Below are positions 17,548 to 26,695 of a stretch of DNA of 64,000 nucleotides, in pieces. How positions within the stretch are numbered: the stretch's first letter is position 1; each line of letters starts with the position of its first letter. This DNA comes from Microbacteriaceae bacterium (lineage in GTDB: Bacteria > Actinomycetota > Actinomycetes > Actinomycetales > Microbacteriaceae): positions 1 through 64,000 of the forward strand of contig JAPSJW010000004.1 in assembly GCA_031177985.1 (NCBI GenBank). Reading direction: 5' to 3'. The notes below the pieces were generated by a model. It saw only the letters and a list, made by a program, of their open reading frames with translations, made no database searches and was not told the origin of the DNA. A program made the translations under genes and the position numbers.

Positions 17548-20088
17548 TCAGGTCCGGTCGGCCTCCTGCGCCTGCAGCGCGCGCTCGACGCTTGCGAGGC
17601 TCTCGCCGACGAGGCGGCGGAGCGCAGGGATCTCGGGGCTGCCGTCGAGCCAGGCGCGCGTGCGCTCCAGCAGCTCCTGCGACGCGAGGGGGGCCGGGTA
17701 GAAGCCCTGCACGAAGTACTCCGCGATCTTGTAGCTGCGGCTCTCCCAGATCCCGGTGAGGGCGTCGAAGTACGGCTCGACGAGCTCGGCGAGCGTCGAG
17801 GGGTCGTTGGTGTGCTGGTAACCCATGGACGTGTTGCGCACGATCGCGTTCGGCAGCTCGTCGCTGTCGGCGATCGAGGCGAACGCGGCGCGCTTGCCCT
17901 CCGCGGTGGGGATCGTCGCGCGGGCGCGGGCCGCCGCCTGCTGGCCGTTCGCGGTGTTGTCGCGCTCGAGCTCGGCGGCGATCTCCGCCTCGCCCGCGCG
18001 TCCGGTGAGCACGAGACCCTCGAGCAGCTCCCAGCGCAGGTCGGTGTCGATCTCCAGCCCGTCGAGCGAGGCGGAGCCGTCGAGCAGTGCCTGCAGAGCG
18101 TCGGCGTGCGCATCGGTCGAGGCCAGGTGCGCGAAGAACTTCACGAACTGGAACTGGGAGTCGGAGGCGGGTGCCGCCTCCTGAGCCAGCCGCCACAGCG
18201 CGTCACCGGTGCTGACGAGGGTCTCGTCGCGTTTCGCCGGGTCGACGTACTGCTTCACCACGAGCGCGAGCTGGGTGAGCGTCGTGCGGATCGTCGTCGA
18301 CTCGGTCTCGGTCGCGATGTTGTTCAGCACGAGACGCACGTAGTCGCTCGGCCGCATCTCGGCATCGCGAGTCGCATCCCAGACAGCGCCCCAGACGAGC
18401 GACCGGGCGAGCGGGTCCTCGATCGCCGCGAGCCGGTCGATCGCGATCCGCAGCGACTCCTCGTCGAGGCGGATCTTGGCGTACGCGAGGTCCTCGTCGT
18501 TGACCAGCACGAGGGCCGGCTTGCGGTGACCCACGAGCTCCGGCACCTCGGTGCGCTCACCGTCGACGTCGAGCTCCACGCTGTGCACGCGGCGCAGGGC
18601 ATCGCCCTCGAGGTCGTAGAGGCCGACAGCCAGGCGGTGCGGGCGGATGGTGGGGTAGTCGGGGTGCGCCGTCTGGATCAGGGCGAACGCGGTGATGGTG
18701 CCGTCGGCATCCGTTTCGATCTCGGGGCGCAGCGTGTTGACGCCTGCCGTCTCGAGCCACTTCTCGCTCCACGACGTGAGCTCACGACCGCTCGTGACCT
18801 CGAGCTCGGCGAGCAGGTCGGCGAGCTCGGTGTTGGAGTACTCGTGCTTCTTGAAGTACGCGGCGACGCCGGCCATGAACTGCTCGAGGCCCACCCAGGC
18901 GACGAGCTGCTTGAGCACCGACCCGCCCTTGGCGTAGGTGATGCCGTCGAAGTTGACCTGCACGTCCTCGAGGTCGTTGATCGTCGCGACGACGGGGTGG
19001 GTCGAGGGCAGCTGGTCCTGGCGGTACGCCCAGCTCTTCTCCATCGCCTGGAAGGTCGTCCAGGCCTCCTTCCACTCCGTCGCCTCGGCCGTGGCGAGGG
19101 TCGACGCCCACTCGGCGAAGCTCTCGTTCAGCCAGAGGTCGTTCCACCACTTCATGGTCACCAGGTCGCCGAACCACATGTGGGCGAGCTCGTGGAGGAT
19201 CGTGACGACCCGGCGCTCCTTGATCGCGTCGGTGACCTTCGACCGGAACACGTAGGTCTCGGTGAATGTGATCGCGCCGGCGTTCTCCATCGCGCCCGCG
19301 TTGAACTCGGGCACGAAGAGCTGGTCGTACTTCTCGAAGGGGTAGGCGTAGTCGAACTGCTCCTCGTAGAACGCGAAGCCCTGCCGCGTCTTCTCGAAGA
19401 TGTAGTCGGCGTCGAGGAACTGCGAGAGCGACTGCCGAGCGAAGATGCCGAGGGGGATCGTGCGGCCGTCGCGGCTCGTGAGCTCGGAGCGGACGACCGA
19501 GTAGGGCCCGGCGATGAGCGCCGTGACGTAGCTCGAGAGCACGGGGGTGGGGGCGAAGCGCCAGGTGCCGGTCTCGCCGTCGACCTCAGGGTCGGGGGTC
19601 GGGGAGTTGGAGACGACCTGCCAGCGGGCGGGGGCCGTCACCGTGAACCGGAAGGTCGCCTTCAGGTCGGGCTGCTCGAACACCGCGAAGACGCGGCGGC
19701 TGTCGGGCACCTCGAACTGCGTGTAGAGGTACACCTCCCCGTCGACCGGGTCGACGAAGCGGTGGAGGCCCTCGCCGGTGTTGGTGTACTCCGCGTCGGC
19801 GACGACGGTGAGCTCGTTCCGATCCTCGAGGCCGTCGAGCTGGATGCGCACGTTGTCGCTGACCGCCGCCGGGTCGAGCTCGCGCCCGTTGAGGGTCACC
19901 GAGTGCACCGTGCGGGTGATCGCATCGATGAAGGTCGAGGCGCCCTGCGTCGCGGTGAACCGCACCGTCGTCGTGCTGCGGAAGACCTCGTCGCCCGTGG
20001 TCAGGTCGAGGGCGATGTCGTAGCTCTGCACGCTCAGCAGCGCCTTGCGCTCCTGGGCTTCGACGCGGGTGAGGTTCTCTCCTGGCAC
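17548..20088 (-). CDS. pepN: Aminopeptidase N (M1 family)
   Basis: Zinc aminopeptidase removing N-terminal residues from peptides in the cytoplasm. 846 residues, the actinobacterial length. Exopeptidase motif GAMENAG near 260, zinc site HELAHMWFGDL (HExxH at 299-303 with the downstream Glu in NESFAEW), N-terminal beta domain and a C-terminal ERAP1-like helical domain with LARSLVWGAVWDA. GTG start with AAGGAG upstream. Monocistronic; a large opposite-strand frame across it is a high-GC shadow. Confidence 0.95.
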   Translation of the reverse strand: MPGENLTRVEAQERKALLSVQSYDIALDLTTGDEVFRSTTTVRFTATQGASTFIDAITRTVHSVTLNGRELDPAAVSDNVRIQLDGLEDRNELTVVADAEYTNTGEGLHRFVDPVDGEVYLYTQFEVPDSRRVFAVFEQPDLKATFRFTVTAPARWQVVSNSPTPDPEVDGETGTWRFAPTPVLSSYVTALIAGPYSVVRSELTSRDGRTIPLGIFARQSLSQFLDADYIFEKTRQGFAFYEEQFDYAYPFEKYDQLFVPEFNAGAMENAGAITFTETYVFRSKVTDAIKERRVVTILHELAHMWFGDLVTMKWWNDLWLNESFAEWASTLATAEATEWKEAWTTFQAMEKSWAYRQDQLPSTHPVVATINDLEDVQVNFDGITYAKGGSVLKQLVAWVGLEQFMAGVAAYFKKHEYSNTELADLLAELEVTSGRELTSWSEKWLETAGVNTLRPEIETDADGTITAFALIQTAHPDYPTIRPHRLAVGLYDLEGDALRRVHSVELDVDGERTEVPELVGHRKPALVLVNDEDLAYAKIRLDEESLRIAIDRLAAIEDPLARSLVWGAVWDATRDAEMRPSDYVRLVLNNIATETESTTIRTTLTQLALVVKQYVDPAKRDETLVSTGDALWRLAQEAAPASDSQFQFVKFFAHLASTDAHADALQALLDGSASLDGLEIDTDLRWELLEGLVLTGRAGEAEIAAELERDNTANGQQAAARARATIPTAEGKRAAFASIADSDELPNAIVRNTSMGYQHTNDPSTLAELVEPYFDALTGIWESRSYKIAEYFVQGFYPAPLASQELLERTRAWLDGSPEIPALRRLVGESLASVERALQAQEADRT

Positions 20089-20180
20089 GGGGGCGCTCCT
20101 TGGTCGGATCGGCTGGACCCGCCGCGACAGCGCGAGACCGCCCGCGGCGCGCGAACCAGCCTAGTCCGCGGGCGCCGACG

Positions 20181-20858
20181 TCAGGCGTGTGTGAGCGACC
20201 CGCTCGGCACCGTCTCCGTCACCGGCGCCACGAAGCGCTCGGATTCCTCCACTGCATCGGTCAGCAGCCTCGCGAGGCGATCGTCGACATCGTCGACGCA
20301 GGCCTCCGCGATCCCCAGGATCGCGGTGCGCACGAGCGCCTCGCTCGACCGGGTGTCGGGAAGACGGATGCGGCCCATCCGCGAGTCCCGCAGGTAGCGG
20401 TCGGCCCAGCGCTCCGCATCCGGTGCCTGGTCGAACGCCGCGCGGGCGAGCTGCGCCGATCGCTCGTCGACCTGACCGTCGAGGTCGCCGAGCGCCTCGA
20501 GCAGCGACAGCACGCCGACTCCGAGCGCGCGCTGCCGTTCGAGGCTCGCGACGGGGATCGCGGCGACGGCCGCCCGGAGGGCGATCGCGATCGTGAGGCG
20601 GGGATCGGTCGAGGTCAGCCCGATCACGCGGGGGATGAGCGGCACGAGGCGTCCGCGGGCTTCGTCGCTCGTGCAGTCGTTCACGCCTCGCGCGAGAGCG
20701 GCCAGCAGCGGATGCGTGCAGCTGGGGTGGTCGCTCCAGCGCTCGCCGGCCAGGTACGACGCGAACTCCATGAAGCAGGCGCCCGACCGGGGATTCCTAT
20801 GGCGGCCTGGCGCGAGCACGGGGAGCAGTTCGGGAGCCAGCGTGTCTGCGGTGCGCAT
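20181..20858 (-). CDS. Conserved hypothetical protein (225 aa)
   Basis: Not recognised as a named family. Soluble, helix-rich. A recognisable N-terminal block has SGACFMEFASYLAGE, WSDHPSCTHPLLAALARGVND with Cys and His residues, then TSDEARGRLVPLIPRVIGL; I recall this block from many actinobacterial proteins of unknown function. The start at 20858 is set by GGAGG five bases upstream on the minus strand; the in-frame codon at 20870 lies before it. Its promoter gap of 116 nt is shared with the divergent isomerase gene. Confidence 0.75.
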   Translation of the reverse strand: MRTADTLAPELLPVLAPGRHRNPRSGACFMEFASYLAGERWSDHPSCTHPLLAALARGVNDCTSDEARGRLVPLIPRVIGLTSTDPRLTIAIALRAAVAAIPVASLERQRALGVGVLSLLEALGDLDGQVDERSAQLARAAFDQAPDAERWADRYLRDSRMGRIRLPDTRSSEALVRTAILGIAEACVDDVDDRLARLLTDAVEESERFVAPVTETVPSGSLTHA

Positions 20859-20974
20859 GACGACCTCCAAGGGGGAGAAGCCTGTCTCATCGATTGTCCT
20901 CCTCGCCCGCGCCGTTGGAAAGGGGCTTGAAGAACGCGGCAGGAGGAGGGCGTCCGGCGTGGTGAGATGGTTCC

Positions 20975-21460
20975 ATGCGCATCCACATCGCGACCGATCA
21001 CGCGGGCCTGGAGTTCAGCCGCGACCTCCAGCAGCACCTCGCCGAACAGGGTCACGAGGTCGTCGACCACGGTCCGGCCGAGTACGACGCCCAGGACGAC
21101 TACCCGAGCTTCTGCATCAACGCGGCCCGTGCCACGGTGCGCGACCAGCGCGCGGGCGTCGAGGCTCTCGGCGTCGTCTTCGGCGGCTCAGGCAACGGCG
21201 AGCAGATCGCGGCAAACAAGGTCGAGGGGGTGCGCGCCGCGCTCGTCTGGAACCTCTCGACCGCTCGGCTCGCCCGGGAGCACAACGACGCCAACGTCAT
21301 CTCGATCGGAGCGCGTCAGCACGGCTTCGACGAGGTCGTGCAGCTGATCGACGCCTTCGTGTCGACGCCGTTCAGCGGCGAGGAGCGGCACGCGCGCCGC
21401 ATCGCGCAGCTCGCGGAGTACGAGACGACCGGCGCGATCGCGGGCCACGAGATCGTCTGA
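20975..21460 (+). CDS. rpiB: Ribose-5-phosphate isomerase B family protein
   Basis: Interconverts ribose-5-phosphate and ribulose-5-phosphate in the pentose phosphate pathway. 161 residues. Motifs IATDHAGLEFS near the N-terminus, VVDHGP, the phosphate and substrate loop VFGGSGNGEQIAANKV, and HNDANVISIGAR. Many RpiB proteins have a catalytic Cys in the GTGIG-type loop; here the loop reads GGSGNG, the actinobacterial form. The stop overlaps the start of the glycosylase gene (TGATG), so the two are co-translated. Confidence 0.92.
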   Translation: MRIHIATDHAGLEFSRDLQQHLAEQGHEVVDHGPAEYDAQDDYPSFCINAARATVRDQRAGVEALGVVFGGSGNGEQIAANKVEGVRAALVWNLSTARLAREHNDANVISIGARQHGFDEVVQLIDAFVSTPFSGEERHARRIAQLAEYETTGAIAGHEIV

Positions 21461-22431
21461 TGCCCGAGGGTCACTCCGTCCACCGCATCGCGCGGCAGTT
21501 CCGGCGGCACTTCGTCGGGCACCGCGTCGCGGCGTCGAGCCCCCAGGGCCGGTTCGCGGCGGGTGCGGCCCTTCTCGACGGCGCGACGATGACCGACGCG
21601 CACGCCGTCGGCAAGCAGATGTTCCTCGAGTTCGAGGGCGGCCGCTTCCTGCGCGTGCATCTCGGCATGTACGGCGCGTGGGACTTCGCGGGCGACATCG
21701 ACTTCGACGCCACGGCACTGTCGTCGAGGGGGCGGATGGGCCAGACGAATCAGAAGGGCACCGTCGTCGGCGAGAACGAGGACTCGCTGTCGAGCATCGG
21801 CGCCCCGCGCCGCACGAGGCTGCGGATGTCGGAGGCCGAGCACGTGCAGGACGCGTTCGAGACCTTCCCGCCCGAGCCCGTCGGGGCAGTGCGGGTGCGG
21901 CTGCTCACCGAGGATGCCGTCGCCGACCTCCGCGGCCCGACCGCCTGCGAGGTCATCGACGCGGCCCAGGTCGACGCGGTGCTCGCGAAGCTCGGGCCCG
22001 ACCCGCTGGTCGACGACCTGACGGAGGGCGAGGAGCGCTTCGTGCGCGCCGTGCGCTCGAAGGCGACGCCGATCGGTCTGCTCCTCATGGACCAGTCGGT
22101 CGTCAGCGGCATCGGCAACGTCTACCGCGCCGAGCTGCTCTTCCGAGCCCGCCTGAACCCGCACACGCCGGGCAAGCAGGTGCCCGAGGAGATCGTGCGG
22201 GCGCTCTGGCACGACTGGGTGAAGCTGCTCGGCATCGGCGTCGAGACCGGCCAGATGATGACGATGGACGACCTCAGCGAGGAGGACTACGTCAAGGCCC
22301 TCGCGAGCCGCGACGACCGGCACTGGGTCTACAAGCGGCACGGCCTGCCGTGCCGGATCTGCGGCACCCATATCCTCATGGAACCCGCGGCCGGGCGGAA
22401 GCTGTACTGGTGCCCGACCTGCCAAGCCTGA
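21460..22431 (+). CDS. nei: Fpg/Nei-family DNA glycosylase (endonuclease VIII type)
   Basis: Base-excision repair enzyme that removes oxidised bases and nicks by beta,delta-elimination. 323 residues. Mature N-terminus PEGH with catalytic Pro2 and Glu3 (MPEGHSVHRIARQF), a helix-two-turn-helix around QSVVSGIGNVYRAELLF, and a C-terminal zinc finger with CRIC and CPTC pairs. The PEGH start and TKS-like loop point to Nei rather than MutM (PELPEV). One-base overlap with the RpiB gene. An actinobacterial Nei2-like annotation is likely. Confidence 0.92.
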   Translation: MPEGHSVHRIARQFRRHFVGHRVAASSPQGRFAAGAALLDGATMTDAHAVGKQMFLEFEGGRFLRVHLGMYGAWDFAGDIDFDATALSSRGRMGQTNQKGTVVGENEDSLSSIGAPRRTRLRMSEAEHVQDAFETFPPEPVGAVRVRLLTEDAVADLRGPTACEVIDAAQVDAVLAKLGPDPLVDDLTEGEERFVRAVRSKATPIGLLLMDQSVVSGIGNVYRAELLFRARLNPHTPGKQVPEEIVRALWHDWVKLLGIGVETGQMMTMDDLSEEDYVKALASRDDRHWVYKRHGLPCRICGTHILMEPAAGRKLYWCPTCQA

Positions 22432-22444
22432 ACGGAGGCCGCCC

Positions 22445-23068
22445 GTGCGCCACACCCCGCAGTACCTCCTGACCGACGTCGAGGAGGTCAAGCGACTCAT
22501 CCGCGAGAACCCCTGGGCGACGATCGTGTCGTCGACCTCCACCGGGATCGTCGCGTCGCACTACCCGGTGGTCCTCGAGGAGGACGCGGAGGGGATCAGC
22601 ATCGTCTCGCACGTCGGCCGCCCCGACGAGCGTCTGCACGAGCTCGGGCAGCACGAGGTGCTCGTCATCATCCAGGGGCCGCACGGCTACATCTCGCCCG
22701 GCTGGTACGAGAACGACGACTTCGTGCCTACCTGGAATCACGTCACCGCGCACCTCTACGGCGTGCCCGAGCTGCTGTCGGACCAGGAGAACTTCAGGGT
22801 GCTCAGCGAGCTCACCGACCACTTCGAGCGGCGGATGCCGCAGCCCAAGAGCCTCACGATCGACGAGACCGCGGCGCAGCGGCTCGCCAAGGGGACCGTG
22901 GGCCTGCGGCTGAGGGTCACGCGGTTCGACGCCCGCCTGAAGCTCAGCCAGAACAAGACGCCCGAGGTCGCGGACCGGATCATCGGGGCGCTCGAGGGCG
23001 ACGGCGCCTACTCCTCACCCGAGCTCGCGGCCGAGATGCGGAGGGTGCACGTCCGTGCTGCTGATTGA
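22445..23068 (+). CDS. PaiB-like FMN-binding negative transcriptional regulator family protein
   Basis: 207 residues. Flavin-reductase-like split barrel: MRHTPQYLLTDVEEVKRLI, THYP-type segment ASHYPVVLEE, GPHGYISPGWY, VPTWNHVTAHLYG and KLSQNKTPE, all characteristic of PaiB/Protease synthase regulator proteins. The family name comes from Bacillus PaiB; biochemical role is unclear. GTG start after AACGGAGG. Its last 14 bases overlap the amidohydrolase gene, suggesting one transcript running from rpiB. Confidence 0.9.
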   Translation: MRHTPQYLLTDVEEVKRLIRENPWATIVSSTSTGIVASHYPVVLEEDAEGISIVSHVGRPDERLHELGQHEVLVIIQGPHGYISPGWYENDDFVPTWNHVTAHLYGVPELLSDQENFRVLSELTDHFERRMPQPKSLTIDETAAQRLAKGTVGLRLRVTRFDARLKLSQNKTPEVADRIIGALEGDGAYSSPELAAEMRRVHVRAAD

Positions 23069-24512
23069 CGCGCGCGTCGGCGGGCGGCTCGTCGACATCG
23101 CGGTCGACGGCGGACGGATCGCCTCCGTCGTGCCCGCAGGCACCGATCGATCGGGGGAGACACTCGCCCTGGGCGGGCGCGTCGTGATTCCCGGGCTGTG
23201 GGACGAGCACGTGCACCTCGGCCAATGGGCCTCGGGGCGGCAGCGGATCGACGTGTCGACGGCGACGTCGGCGGCCGAGGCAGCGGACCGCATCCGCGCC
23301 GCCGTCGCCGGGACGACGGAGCTGCCGCTCGTCGTCGGCTACGGCTTCCGCGACGGACTCTGGCCCGACGCGCCGACCGCGGAGCTGCTCGACGACGCCG
23401 CCGGATCGGTGCCGACGGTGCTGATCAGCGCCGACATCCACGCCGTCTGGCTGAACAGCGCGGCGCTCCGCCGCTTCGACCACTCCGACCACCCGACGGG
23501 GCTGCTGCGGGAGGACCCGGCGTTCGCCGTCACGCGCGCGCTCGGTGCCGTCGGCGATGACGTGCTCGACGGCTGGGTGCTCGAGGCGGCCGCGGCTGCC
23601 GCATCCCGCGGCGTCGTCGGCGTCGTCGACCTCGAGATGGACTGGAACGCGGGCGCCTGGCGGCGCCGCCGGCACGCCGGGTTCGACTCGCTGCGGGTCG
23701 AGTTCGGCGTGTACCGGCAGCACCTCGACCGGGCCATCGACGAGCGGATGCGCAGCGGCGACGCCCTGGACGAGCTGGTCACCGTCGGGCCGTTCAAGAT
23801 CCTGACCGACGGCTCCCTCAACACCCGCACCGCCTACTGCTACGACCCGTATCCCGGAGTCGACGGGCCAGACGCCCACGGCCTCCTGACGGTGCCGCCC
23901 GAGGAGCTGCTGCCGCTGCTGGTGAAGGCGACGAATGCCGGCTTCGCGCCGGCGGTGCACGCGATCGGCGACCGCGCGAACGCGCTCGCGCTCGACGCGC
24001 TGGCCCAGGCCGGGCCGCTCGACCGGTTCGGGGTGCACGCCCGGATGGAGCACGCGCAGCTGCTGGCAGTCGAGGATCTGCCCCGCTTCGCCGAGCTCGG
24101 CCTCGTCGCGAGCGTGCAGCCCGATCACGCGATGGACGACCGCGACGTCGCCGAGCACCACTGGGCGGGGCGCACCGACCGGGCCTTCGCCCTCCGCAGC
24201 CTGCTGGACGCCGGCGCCAGGCTCACCTTCGGGTCCGACGCCCCGGTCTCACCGCTCGACCCGTGGAACACCATGGCGGCCGCGGTGGGCCGGTCGCGCG
24301 ACGGGAGGGAGCCGTGGCACCCCGAGCAGCGGGTCACCGTCGACGAGGCGCTCGCCGCCTCCACGCGCACGACGATCGCGCCGGGTCAGCCCGCCGATCT
24401 CGTGGTGCTCGACGGCGACCCGTGGGCCGCCTCAGTCGAGGAGCTCAGGAGGATGCCGGTCGCCGCCACGATGCTCGCGGGGCGGTTCACCTACAAGGCG
24501 CTCGCCGACTAG
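23055..24512 (+). CDS. Amidohydrolase (YtcJ-like, metal-dependent)
   Basis: Cytoplasmic metal-dependent hydrolase of unknown substrate. 485 residues. Motifs: DEHVHLGQW (HxH metal site) near residue 54, FKILTDGSLN, HAIGDRA, HARMEHAQL, and GSDAPVSPLDPW near the end. GTG start lies within the end of the PaiB-like gene. The protein begins directly with the beta-sandwich LLIDARVGGRLVDIAVDGGRI. Converges with dps, 15 nt away. Confidence 0.9.
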   Translation: MLLIDARVGGRLVDIAVDGGRIASVVPAGTDRSGETLALGGRVVIPGLWDEHVHLGQWASGRQRIDVSTATSAAEAADRIRAAVAGTTELPLVVGYGFRDGLWPDAPTAELLDDAAGSVPTVLISADIHAVWLNSAALRRFDHSDHPTGLLREDPAFAVTRALGAVGDDVLDGWVLEAAAAAASRGVVGVVDLEMDWNAGAWRRRRHAGFDSLRVEFGVYRQHLDRAIDERMRSGDALDELVTVGPFKILTDGSLNTRTAYCYDPYPGVDGPDAHGLLTVPPEELLPLLVKATNAGFAPAVHAIGDRANALALDALAQAGPLDRFGVHARMEHAQLLAVEDLPRFAELGLVASVQPDHAMDDRDVAEHHWAGRTDRAFALRSLLDAGARLTFGSDAPVSPLDPWNTMAAAVGRSRDGREPWHPEQRVTVDEALAASTRTTIAPGQPADLVVLDGDPWAASVEELRRMPVAATMLAGRFTYKALAD

Positions 24513-24527
24513 CAGCGAGGACGGCGG

Positions 24528-25013
24528 CTACTTCGTCGCGAGGTGCGCGAAGAGGAACCAGCGGTCCTTCTCGAGCCCGCGGGCGATCTCGATCGCGACG
24601 TCCTGGCTGGCGGCGTCGAGATCGCCGAGCTCGTCGATCGCCGTGCGCACCGACCGCAGGGTCGCGTCGATCGAGGCGATGATCTGCGCGATCACGGCAT
24701 CCGACTGCTGGAAGCCTTCGGCCAGCGGCGGCGTGGTCGCCTTGGCGCCGACGGTCTGGATGCGCGCATCGATCGGCAGACCCAGAGCGACGACGCGCTC
24801 CGCGGCGGTGTCGGCGTAGGCGTGAGCGTGCTCGACGATCTCGTCGAGCAGCTCGTGGATCGCCTGGAAGTTCGGTCCTCGCACGTGCCAATGCGCCTGC
24901 TTGCCGTCGACGGCGAGAGCCGTCAGATCGACGACGACGGGCGCCAGGAACTGGGCGACGCCTGCGGTGACGTCCGGGTCGAGGGAGCTCTGAGGGATGG
25001 TGATGGTCGACAT
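24528..25013 (-). CDS. dps: DNA starvation/stationary phase protection protein Dps (ferritin-like)
   Basis: Dodecameric iron-storage mini-ferritin that protects DNA from oxidative damage. 161 residues. The ferroxidase region reads QAHWHVRGPNFQAIHELLDEIVEHAHAYADTAAERV (shown as QAHWHVRGPNF and HELLDEIVEHAHAYADTAAE), followed by ALGLPIDARI. Ribosome-binding site AGGAAAGGA before ATG at 25013. A plausible promoter on the minus strand is TTGCTT and CAATAG with an 18-nt spacer; the dyad TTGCGAAAGCAA lies over the -35 region and could be an operator. Confidence 0.93.
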   Translation of the reverse strand: MSTITIPQSSLDPDVTAGVAQFLAPVVVDLTALAVDGKQAHWHVRGPNFQAIHELLDEIVEHAHAYADTAAERVVALGLPIDARIQTVGAKATTPPLAEGFQQSDAVIAQIIASIDATLRSVRTAIDELGDLDAASQDVAIEIARGLEKDRWFLFAHLATK

Positions 25014-25171
25014 GGGTGCGTCCTTTCCTCGTGCTGCTGGTGCAACGCTATTGAGCCCCGCGATATTGCGAAAGCAAGCGAAGGCTCGGCTAACCGCCGG
25101 GGGATAACCCCCTGCGGCATCCGGTCGGCCGCCCGATACCGGGCCGGACGACGCTCGGCGACCGTGGAGAC

Positions 25172-26695
25172 ATGCCCAGAACGCTGCCTCTCCGCCGCCC
25201 TCGAGCGACGCTCGGGGTGCTCGCGTCCCTCGCCGCCGCATCCGTCGTCGCCGCCGTCGGTCTGACCGGATGCGGCACCGCCGGCGTCACGACCATCGGC
25301 TCCGTCGAGTTCTCGCGCCCGCTCGCGATCCCGCCCCTCGCCGAGTCGACCGTCGTCGACGGCGTGCGCACCTTCTCGCTCACGGCGCAGGAGGGCGTCT
25401 CGTCCTTCCGGGACGGAGCGGGCACTCCGACGTGGGGATTCGACGGCGCCTATCTCGGCCCGACCCTCGTCGCCGAGCGAGGCGAGCGAGTCGCGGTGGA
25501 GGTGCAGAACGCGCTGCCCGAGCCGACGACCGTGCACTGGCACGGGATGCACCTGCCCGCCGAGATGGACGGCGGACCGCACCAGGTCGTCGAGCCCGGA
25601 GCGACTTGGACGCCCAGCTGGACGATCGACCAGCCCGCCGCCACCCTCTGGTACCACCCGCACCTGCACGGCGAGACCGAGGAGCACGTCGCCAACGGAC
25701 TCGCGGGGATGTTCCTCCTGCGCGACACCGAGGAGACCGCACTCGATCTGCCTCGCGACTACGGGGTGGACGACATCCCCGTGATCGTGCAGGACGTGCG
25801 GTTCGAGGACGACGGACGCTTCGACCGCGGTCCGCAGTCCTTCGTCGGCACCCTCGGCGATGAGCTGCTCGTCAACGGCACGCTAGCGCCCTACCTGGAC
25901 GTGACGACGGAGGCGGTGCGCCTGCGACTGCTCAACGCGAGCAGCGCCCGCATCTACGACTTCCGCTTCGATGACGAGCGGGAGTTCGCGGTCGTCGGCA
26001 GCGACGGCGGACTCCTCGCCGCCCCCGCATCCGTCGACTCGCTGCTGCTGTCACCGGGGGAGCGCGCCGAGATCGTCGTGCGGATGTCGCCGGGCGAGCG
26101 CGTCGTGCTGCAGTCGACCCCGCCCGACCTCGGCGGACTGCCTGTCATCTCGCAGGGCAACGGCGGGGAGGACTCGTTCGACGTGCTCCAGCTGCGCGCC
26201 GCGGAGGCGCTCGCGCCGCGACCGGAGCTGCCCGCGGCGCTCGCCGCCCTGCCGGAGCCCGAGGTCTCCGATGTGTCGCAGGAGCGGTTCTTCTCGCTCA
26301 ACGGCACCGACATCAACGACCGCTCGATGGACATGACCCGCATCGACGAGGTCGTCGAGCTGGGCGCGACCGAGCTCTGGACGGTGCGCAACCAGATGGC
26401 GTTCCCGCACAACTTCCACGTGCACGACGTGCAGTTCCGCATCCTCGACATCGGCGGCTCACCGCCGCCCCCGCACCTCGCGGGCTGGAAGGACACCGTG
26501 TACCTGCACCCCAACACCGACTACCGGCTGCTGCTGACCTTCGAGGACTACAGCGACCCCGACACCCCGTACATGTACCACTGCCACCTGCTGAGTCACG
26601 AGGACGACGGCATGATGGGCCAGTTCGTCGTCGTCGCCCCGGGCGAGCGGGCGCCCGCCACAATGGAGCCCGAAGGAAGCGACCATGAGCACTGA
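25172..26695 (+). CDS. Multicopper oxidase, lipid-anchored
   Basis: Extracellular copper enzyme coupling substrate oxidation to reduction of oxygen to water. 507 residues. Arg-rich signal peptide and lipobox LTGC near residue 33. All four copper clusters are visible: HWHGM near 121, WYHPHLHGE near 162, HNFHVHDVQF near 411 and MYHCHLLSHEDDGMMG near 468 with the type 1 Cys and flanking His. Cuprous or metal oxidase or detoxification roles are possible. The histidine kinase gene begins inside its last 11 bases, linking it to the two-component system. Confidence 0.93.
   Translation: MPRTLPLRRPRATLGVLASLAAASVVAAVGLTGCGTAGVTTIGSVEFSRPLAIPPLAESTVVDGVRTFSLTAQEGVSSFRDGAGTPTWGFDGAYLGPTLVAERGERVAVEVQNALPEPTTVHWHGMHLPAEMDGGPHQVVEPGATWTPSWTIDQPAATLWYHPHLHGETEEHVANGLAGMFLLRDTEETALDLPRDYGVDDIPVIVQDVRFEDDGRFDRGPQSFVGTLGDELLVNGTLAPYLDVTTEAVRLRLLNASSARIYDFRFDDEREFAVVGSDGGLLAAPASVDSLLLSPGERAEIVVRMSPGERVVLQSTPPDLGGLPVISQGNGGEDSFDVLQLRAAEALAPRPELPAALAALPEPEVSDVSQERFFSLNGTDINDRSMDMTRIDEVVELGATELWTVRNQMAFPHNFHVHDVQFRILDIGGSPPPPHLAGWKDTVYLHPNTDYRLLLTFEDYSDPDTPYMYHCHLLSHEDDGMMGQFVVVAPGERAPATMEPEGSDHEH

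Noticed and set aside
17248-20397. 1049-aa open frame on the plus strand across pepN
   Set aside because: Antisense shadow of pepN; its repetitive Arg/Leu/Val/Gly sequence has no domain.
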